From contig JAOBSW010001047.1 in the NCBI GenBank assembly GCA_026214975.1, positions 360,001 to 424,000 on the forward strand: a stretch of 64,000 nt of DNA, given 5' to 3'. Under the pieces are notes generated by a model, which was not told where the DNA came from, searched no databases, and worked only from the letters and a program-made list of their open reading frames with translations. Positions 56,377 through 64,000 of the stretch are shown piece by piece. This DNA is from Gentiana macrophylla (lineage: Eukaryota; Streptophyta; Magnoliopsida; Gentianales; Gentianaceae). The stretch's first letter is position 1, and each line of letters begins with the position of its first letter. The position numbers and the translations under genes were made by a program.

Positions 56377-57780
56377 TCAACCCGGATCGGGCCACTTGAT
56401 CTTTCTGCCCGTTATTTCATCGAATGGGCTCATGCAGAAACAACATTGAGCAGAGAGAATTTGGCTTTTAACCGCCTTCCAAACCTTCCTCATTCGTTCT
56501 CTTGTTGATTTCCTCTGGTTTCTTCTCACATTCAACTCATGCTCCTTCCAATACTGCTCCATGTCCCAGCTACCAGCAAAGACCTCTTCTGTATGATCAT
56601 TAGTGGTGCTGTTTGAATACAGATCGGGGCTAAACTCCTCCAAATCCTGGGTATCAGAGATATTACCACAAAGGATGTCAATGAATTTGATGCACATCGG
56701 AGTTTCTTCGGTTTGTCCTATGTAGTGCTTGCACCGTTGTCCGTTTACCCGGAAAGGTTGATTATCTTTTCCATTTAGTTCCAACACACCACTAGGAAAA
56801 GTCTGAATGATCGTGAAAAGCCCTGACCACCGCGTCCTCAGTTTCCCAGGGAAGAGATGTAATCTTGAATTATAAAGGAGGACTTGTTCGCCGGTATGAA
56901 ACTCTCTCTTTTTGATCTTCTTATCGTGGAGCAGTTTCATTCTGTCTTTGCTGATTTTAGAACTTTCATAAGCTTGGAGTCTGAACTCGTCCAGCTCGTG
57001 CAGCTGCTGTAGACGATGTTGCCCGCAAGCTTGGGAATCGAAATTCAGGAACTTGGTTGCCCAGTAAGCTCGATGTTCCAACTCGATAGGCAGATGGCAA
57101 GGTTTTCCGTAGACCATTTGGAATGGAGAAGTACCCATGGGGGTCTTATACGCTGTGCGATAAGCCCATAGAGCATCGTCCAACTTCAGACTCCAATCCT
57201 TACGGTGACTATTGACCGTCTTCTCAAGAATTTTCTTTAAGCTCTGATTACTTCGCTCAACTTGACCACTTGTCATAGGATGATATGGTGTACCGGATTT
57301 GTGGCGAACACCATATTTTTCTAACACTTTATCAAGTGGTCTATTGCAGAAGTGTGTCCCTTCATCGCTGATCAAGGCTCGTGGGCAGCCAAACCTCACA
57401 AAAATATTTCTCTTTAAAAATTTCATGACCGTTTTATGATCATTGTGAGGAGTGGCGATCGCTTCCACCCATTTAGATACATAGTCTACGCAGACCAGGA
57501 TGTATCTGTTACCGCATGAGGACGGGAAAGGACCCATAAAGTCAATTCCCCAGACATCGAACACCTCACACTCCAAAATGGGCTTCAACGGCATATCATA
57601 CCGCCTTGTCAACGCTCCGGTTCTCTGGCATCTGTCACAGCCTTTACAAAAGGCTTCAGTGTCCTTGAAAATCGATGGCCAGTAAAAACCAGATTGGAAT
57701 ATCTTTGCAACGGTCTTCCAGGGACCGAAGTGGCCACCAGTGGGGCCACTATGACATTGCTCAATTATGTTCGTTGCTTA
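56377..57780 (-). pseudogene. E5 integrase (Athila type)
   Basis: The open frame 57612-56377 covers most of the domain. The zinc-binding region just upstream (HSGPTGGHFGPW and CKGCDRCQR, 57745-57615) connects with it. Catalytic residues: Asp in WGIDFMGPFPS, Asp in LISDEGTHF, Glu in SGQVERSNQSLKK. A C-terminal GEQVLLYNSRLHLFPGKL segment follows, then an Athila-type tail. Integrase joins cDNA ends to host DNA. The core itself is open; the frame toward RNase H is broken near 57770. Confidence 0.88.
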
Positions 57781-59251
57781 GACTCGGAACACATCGATTT
57801 AAGCAACCCATCTTTACAAAGCTTGAAAAGATGCGGTTCTTCCCAGACATAATATTTCAGATCAGAGAAGAATTTCTTCTTCTCTTGATAGGAGAATTCA
57901 GGGTTCAGGTACCGGGAATGGAGATAGTTTACGATAGAAGAATACCACGGCGGGTCGGAAATACAGCCATCCACAGACATGACACTCTCAAAAGGGCAAT
58001 ATAAATCAATGTCCTGTGGATCTTCCTCTCCTATGGGTAGTACTCTGGAAATGTGATCAGCTACTGTATTTTCACTACCCTTGATATCCTTAATATGAAC
58101 ATCAAATTCTTGAAGGGTAAGAATCCATCGCAGATAGTCTTGGTTTGGCATCCTTTTTGTTCATTAGATAGCGTAAAAGCCGCATGATCTGTCCAAACAA
58201 TCACATGAGCACCAACAGATAACTTCCGAATTTGTCCATAGAGAAGACTACGGCCAATAATTCCTTTTCAGTGGTTGTATAATTAGCTTGTGTTGGGTTT
58301 AGAGTGTGACTTGCATAGTAGATAGGTTTAAATTTACCTTTAATTCTTTGCCCCAATATCGCACCAACGCGTAATTGAAGCGCCACACATCAATTCAAAA
58401 GGTAAATTCCAATCGTGGAGATAAAATTGGAGCGGAGATGAGACGATTTTTAGCTCCTTGAAGGCATACTTGCAATCATTGTCAAAGTCGAAAACAATGC
58501 CATCTTTAAGTAGAGTTGATAAGGGTTTGAGATCTTGGAGAAGTCTGAATAAATCTCTGTAAAAGCCAACGTGACCAAGAAAACTCTCGACTTCTTTCAC
58601 GTTTTTGGGATAGTTCATTTTTCTATGGCTTCTACTTTGGCCCTATCAACCTCTATTCCTTCGCAGAGATCTTGTGGCCAAGAACAATCCCCTCATCCAC
58701 CATGAAGTGGCATTTTTCCCAGTTGAGGATTAAATTCTTCTCCACACATCTATTCAAAACCTTGTTAAGATTATCGAGGTAGTTGTCAAAAGATTGACCA
58801 AACACCGAGAAATCGTCCATAAAGACTTCCATGCACTTCTCAATTAGCCCATCAAAGATAGCCAAAGATACATCGTTGGAATGTAGGTGAGGGGGCATTG
58901 CAAAGGCGAATGGCATTCGCTGTAGGCGAATGTACCATAGGGGCAAGTGAAGGTCGTCTTTTCACGATCAATCGGATCAATAGGGATCTCGAAAATACCC
59001 GGAGTATCCATCCAGGAAACAATAGAAGGGGTGCCCGACCAAACGCTCAAGCATTTGGTCGATGAAGGAGCGGAAAATGATCTTTCATAGTGACCTCATT
59101 TAATTTCCTATAATCAATACAAACCCGGTACCCGGTCACTAACCTCAAAGCTACTTCCTCACCTTTATCGTTCTTTTCCACTGTAATCCCCCCTTTCTTA
59201 GGGACGACTAGAGTGGGGGATACCCAATCGCTGTCAGCTATTGCGTATATG
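57765..59251 (-). pseudogene. E5 reverse transcriptase and RNase H (broken)
   Basis: From the E6 junction downward: VSPTLVVPKKGG and CIDYRKLN (RT, about 59215-59115), FMPP-like FAMPPHLH (about 58905), the catalytic box FMDDFSVFG (about 58825), LGHKISAKE, then RNase H with YYASHTLNPTQANYTTTEKELLAVVF (shown in part, about 58320-58240) and DHISR (about 58045). Frames change at about 59045, 58945, 58650, 58390 and 58200. Athila RT pairs with the integrase at 56377. Confidence 0.85.
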
Positions 59252-59256
59252 ATCCC

Positions 59257-60248
59257 TGATGAGCGAAAAATTCACCCACTAAAAAAATACATTTATAAAG
59301 ACTCGCAAAACCGTGGGTAAACTAACTCTCTAACTGGCAGAGTACCAGGTCGATTGCTAGGATAGCTACAGGAGTACGAGGTCGTCCCAAGAGAAATGTG
59401 GTTGTGAGTACCAAAATGAACGTCGAACTTAGTCTAAGCGATCAAAGTTTTAGGTGGAGTGATTATACTAATGCGAAAAATAAATTTTTAACTAACGAGA
59501 TTAACTAGGTGATTAAAAAGCATAGCGAGCCATGATCCAACAGTTATCTCCCACAGGGAAAGCTGGACAAGGAGTGTGTTTTATCTCGATTCAGATTCAT
59601 ATGACATTCACGGGTGTCAACTTTTTATTCTTGCGTTAAGATCTCAAGCGACTCTCACTTAACCCCCACACTAGGTTTATTAACCCTCCCTTTAGAGAGC
59701 TAACTCGCCTAACATGGTTGACCGGAATAAAAAACCGTTAAAAAAAATCTCACAAAAACATAATTTTAACGTATCACTTAGGTTGCCAATCTAACGATTA
59801 AGACTATGGTTTAGTGATTTTAAAACATGTTTCGCACATCTCGTAAAAATAAGAATTTCACTTAGGCATAGTCCAGATCTGTCACTTAGATTGTCAATCT
59901 AACAATCAGGACTATGATTAGTGATATCCATATCTCACATCTCACCGCAAAATACATTTATAAGCTCGATGTAACCGTGAACAAAGTTGTCAATTTTATT
60001 CAAAGTTATTAAAATGATCAAAACAAGTTTAAAACATGATTTTATCATAAAAACGTTAAATTAAGCACAACACAACTCCATCTCGTTTCCCGAGGATTGA
60101 TTTCACCCGTTTTCACATAATTCGGCTATGTATATATTTAGCAACACATATAATTAATATATATATATAAATATATAGATATAGATAAATACATAAGTAT
60201 ATATATAGATATAAGTATATAGATCTATAAATATATATATAGATACAT

Positions 60249-60321
<73 letters not shown>

Positions 60322-60373
60322 TAGATAGATATATATATATATAAGTAATAATACTAATATATATATATGTATG

Positions 60374-60412
<39 letters not shown>

Positions 60413-60639
60413 TATGTGTAGATAGATATATAAAAGAAACAAAAATGAAAGAAACAACAAATGAGGAAAGCGATAAAAAAACAAACTTACTATTATAACG
60501 GCGATATCTTCGATTACAACGATTTTAGCAACAATTGAGCTTCCGATAATTTCCCGAGCATTACAACGATACTATTATTACTAAATTTATTTCGGCATAA
60601 GGCATACATAACTACGGAATTAAAAAGAGAATGAAAGAT

Positions 60640-60674
<35 letters not shown>

Positions 60675-61700
60675 TATATATATGGGATGCATATATATAT
60701 ATATATGATCCATCTTCTCCGCTCTCTGATGTGCTCATATATATAGAAATTGATCAAAGGCCGGCCCGGGCCGGAGGTTAGGCCGGACCAGTCCGGGATC
60801 ATCATTGCCAGATGACTCAGCATGATTCTCGAAGGATCGATTGATTATATTTATGTAATTAAAACTTGTAAAATCCGTATCTTGAGTTGTAGACCTCCAA
60901 AAATTGCAAACGAAATGCCAAAATTAAGGTCTCGAGAAACTCTACAACTTTCATGAAGGACTCTTCTTCAGAAAACGCCTTCTTGATTACCTCGTGTTCC
61001 CCGAAGCTATTTCGGGATTTTTATTAACCCAAATCGATTAGCCACTTGATCTTTGTTTAAGTTGTAGACCTCAATCTTCATAATTTAAATTGCATTGGAA
61101 AGCTTATATGAAGATCTTCAACTTCCGTGAAGAACACTTTCTCTGAAAACGTCGTTTTGACGAGTCATTCCCAATACGTGTCGTTTTCGGGATTGACCAC
61201 TTGATCTAGTGACGTTTCATATCTTGAGTTCTAGAAGTCCAATTGACATGATTCAAAGTGCGTCGGAACGTTTATATGAAGATCTACGACTTTCATTAAG
61301 GCCACTTCTTCAGAAAATGCCGTTTTGATAGGCAATTTCCATCGATACTCGGGATTTTCATTCTTAAGAAACGATTAACCCTTTTATCATTTGACTTAGT
61401 GACGCTTTATAACTTCCTTCCAACGACTCGAATTGACTTCAAAAAGTGTCGATACTCGGGATTTCAGTTCATCTTAGGATTCTGCAATGAAACAAACAGA
61501 AAATACCCGCGTAAAACAGACTCGACATTCCGGTTATTAGTAAAAACACATAAAAACACGATATTTTACAAAATAGTCACGACTTATATATTTTTATGAA
61601 ATTTAGGAATTAAAGACTCAAAATGATATAAAAGTGTTCAAAATGATATCCGAAACGGGGTGAAAAGTTATAAAAATAACTGTGAATTTTTCCGTTATCA
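59257..61700 (-). repeat. E6 left LTR (3' LTR in sense)
   Basis: 2444 bp, longer than its relatives partly because of a TA microsatellite. Conserved block at about 59333-59397. TATATATA at 60738-60745 with a CCGG-rich block (60756-60797) immediately upstream in sense. Ends CCGTTATCA. Confidence 0.8.
60150..60430. repeat. TA-rich microsatellite in the E6 LTR
   Basis: Long (TA)n runs (notably 60246-60318 and 60380-60411) mixed with GATA-type units. ORFs called across it are artefacts. A smaller TA run is at 60641-60672. Confidence 0.95.
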
Positions 61701-63513
61701 CAACCCCCCACTTAGCTTTTGGTCGTCCTCGAACAAAATAAGCGATAAAATAAAATGAATGAGGAAAAATTCATGAAGATAAGATATGAATGACAATCAG
61801 ATGATGCAACCATTCGAATCATAACTACACGTTAACCGCAATATAAATGTATAACAGAGTGAGTGTGTGACAAGCCTTTTCAATTTCCACTATCCTCTCT
61901 TGAATAAATCAAGCAAACGCACTAGTATCCATTCAGACAGTCCTAATGACTTTCCTAGGCATAGGCAGTAACAATTCCACACAAAGTCCTCCCGTGTACT
62001 TATTAGGATAATCCCTAAAGCATATCATTTAGTTTATACTGGGGATAGTCAGAAGATAACTAAATTTTCAACCAACTTTTTCTTTTCTTTTCTATTTTTT
62101 TTTTCTTTTTTCTTTTCATAGAATACTAACATATCCGAACTCATTGCCAAAATCGACTATCTTGCAAAGCGTCATGAGGTGAGATCGAATACATTAATAC
62201 CTATCTAATTCTCCTTTTTTATGCCCTCATTCCCAGCAATAGGATGTTTCGTGATAACACCCTAGCTGGACTACTATCATCAGGCAGTCGGGAGCTTGTA
62301 AACCTCATAGTGGTATAGGACGTTTCGTGATAACGCCCTACCGCACTCAAATCATTGGTAGCTACAACCGACATATATATAGTTTATCTTATTTTGATAT
62401 TCTTCCTATCACATTCAAACCTTCAGATATTCACAATACACGTTCAGAAATCAGGTTCTAAGTTACTGCTATCTCTAAGATAAACCACTAGGATACTGAA
62501 TGGATACAGTTTAAAATTTTCGTTTCAATATCAAAGGCTTACGTGAAGGAATTCATGTTATACAAATAGATTTCCGGTTAAAATACACTTGCGGTTCACA
62601 TTGGTTATACATATCCGAATTGATCATTACATCTTTAAATCCATGAAATTTATGCCTTGTACAATTTATTTTAATCAACTAAATAATGCTCGAAAAAGAA
62701 TCAAAAACTAAGGGTTTAAACACTTACTGCCATTGCTAAACCAACCACGAATCTACCCCCCACTTACGATTTTGCATTATTCCCAGAGATAGAGATAGAG
62801 AGGAAGACTTAGCTTATAAACCAGTGCGAAAGGTGCTACGAATCCGTAATGACCATGAGAAAGCACGTCCCGAATCCCTGTACCAAAACAACCAAAACAA
62901 AACCAACACGGGACATGGTCCTCGTGCCAAAGTATGCAATAGAGATATGGGAATAATAAGATAATGGCCCTGTCACGTCAGAAAATTCGATAGGTAATAT
63001 AATAGCTTTAGATGGAAAAATAACCATACTGGTAAAGCACAGAACATCTAAGCATATACGTATCACATGAGCATATATCATAGTCAAGTAAGTTATTCCT
63101 AGATTCATTTTTATTACACACAGTTTTATAAAAGCGGGAAAACTCACCACTATACTACAACGACCAGAAATTTGAAACAGACTAGATCGTAAAATGAAAT
63201 GTGTGAAAGAGTATAGAGTCTTTTATACCCAGATCCTCAAGGGTTCAATAACCTAAGTCCAAGAAATGATACATTTGAATTTTTATCTTTTTTCTCCATC
63301 GGGATTTTCGGATAACCACCTAATCATTCCCTCTTAATGACATTCTAACAGTCATCCTGAGACTTGGTTATGCTTTGTGTTCATTCTTCATACCGATTCT
63401 ACATTTCATTAAGACTAGTCTCATCCAAATTATTATTATTATTTAACGGGCTGCCTCCCGGTAGCGCTTTTGTTTAACGTCGTTTGCTCGACAAAAGTAG
63501 TATTTACAAGTTA
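61701..63513 (-). other. E6 3' non-coding internal region
   Basis: PPT with hairpin at 61717-61738 (8 of 9 pairs), a second polypurine-like tract at 62755-62768 without a clear hairpin, and the post-ORF motif at 63446-63492. No coding sequence recognised. Confidence 0.65.
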
Positions 63514-64000
63514 TCAACCAAAATCAGAACTTAAGAAGATCAATAGCTTAAGAAAAATTAACAATGCGAGAACCAAAGAAATTAAATTGTCTAGAAACGT
63601 ACCTCGTTTGGACCTCGATGCTACCTCCTCCCAGCCAGAGAATCTTCTTTTATCAGACTGTCGAACCATCTTCTTTTGAAAATTACCATAAAGCTCATCC
63701 ATTGGGGAATATACAAACTGGACCGCAGAAAATTCATCCTCACAGAGTGGACGAATGTAATAATCCGGGACCAACATATCTACTATTACCAACTCTCCCA
63801 GTGGCTTTACTAAAGATGGCCAATCAATCTCCCGCTCCTCTAGCTCTGTATCTGGCTCTGAAATCTTAGCATAGCAAATCGAATCCTCAACTTTATTCTC
63901 AAACGAACTTCTCGGTGATAACATCATCATCCTTAACCACCTCACATGTCTCACCTTTTTCACATACCTCACTAATTCAATCAATTCCCCACCTTGTCTT
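63514..64000 (-). pseudogene. E6 internal ORF (3' part), related to the E3 ORF
   Basis: The minus-strand frame ends at 63514. It shares with E3 the order VPDYY, FVYSP, a GNFQKKMVRQSDKRRF-like basic stretch, WEEVASRSKRG and a hydrophobic C-terminus ending LLIFLSSDFG. Near 63960 the frame differs from the expected one, suggesting a frameshift, and the N-terminal part lies outside. Function unknown. Confidence 0.6.

Larger units (their letters stand above)
53650..59256 (-). mobile_element. Athila-type Ty3/gypsy element E5 (partial, interrupted by E6)
   Basis: The left LTR ends TTAACA at 54916; its start is not sharply placed (53600-53665). The PPT (ATGGGGGAG in sense, 54917-54927) and the pol genes set sense to minus. 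Integrase, RNase H and RT are recognisable from 56377 to 59251. At 59257 the RT is cut by E6. Its gag and 5' LTR must lie beyond the window. No env-like ORF is visible between integrase and the LTR. Confidence 0.85.
59257..64000 (-). mobile_element. Non-autonomous Athila-like element E6 (runs off the window)
   Basis: Starts TGATGAGCGAAAAATTC, like solo LTR S, inside the RT of E5. The predicted duplication is atccc (59252-59256); its partner lies outside. Left LTR 59257-61700, PPT 61701-61712 (sense minus). The internal region has an ORF related to that of E3 and no pol within the window. Confidence 0.85.

Noticed and set aside
60113..60484. ORF rich in Ile and Tyr
   Set aside because: Translation of a TA/GATA microsatellite, no coding character.

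Overview
The window is plant nuclear DNA, most likely from a flowering plant and probably a eudicot. It holds plant Ty1/copia and Ty3/gypsy retrotransposons (Angela/Tork-like, Athila-like and Tat-like), hAT, Mutator-like and Stowaway MITEs, LINE remnants, and the remains of a plant F-box (FBA-type) gene family. I see no intact host gene, no rRNA or tRNA gene and no CRISPR. The species cannot be named from the sequence.

Left part (1-7690). A possible copia-type LTR is interrupted by an Athila-like solo LTR (1008-2904), and a truncated second Athila-like LTR follows. An F-box pseudogene (4526-5798) carries one in-frame stop and one frameshift. Around it lie two Mutator-type foldback MITEs (3887-4234, 6438-6783) and a hAT MITE (5975-6362). 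A 5'-truncated LINE end (7087-7685) follows.

Central nest (7691-38856). One minus-strand copia element, called M here, is flanked by the duplication attcc and has been swollen to about 31 kb by later insertions. Matching target-site duplications at nearly every junction give the order. M inserted into the LINE. Copia solo LTR P (7752-11277, cacga), Athila-like E2 (14697-27490, agtgg) and Athila-like E3 (30821-38574, actat/accat) then inserted into M. Solo LTR S (8101-9877, atagt) went into P, E1 (16116-22440, atacc) into E2, and a hAT MITE (35052-35405, aatctcca) into E3. M keeps recognisable gag, protease, integrase, RT and RNase H, all frameshifted. E1, E2 and E3 lack pol and are large non-autonomous derivatives with an Athila-type primer-binding site (PBS).

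Right part (38857-64000). F-box fragments, a Stowaway MITE, a LINE RNase H fragment and a Helitron-like terminus lead to E4 (42030-52320, TSD gatat). E4 is a plus-strand Tat-lineage gypsy element. Its gag-pol is broken several times, but its minus strand carries an additional three-exon gene that is open for 694 codons with consistent splice phases. Beyond it are an HSE-rich LTR-like stretch, an Athila element with recognisable pol (E5, from about 53650), and a further non-autonomous element (E6, from 59257) inserted into the RT of E5 and running off the window.

The most interesting signal is shared RNA-level architecture in the Athila-like elements. It comprises hairpins with an AGGA/GGA loop beside each polypurine tract, repeated internally and preserved by compensatory changes; a second hairpin motif after the coding part; a conserved block of about 60 nt near the LTR end; and family-specific GC-rich arrays just upstream of the LTR TATA box.
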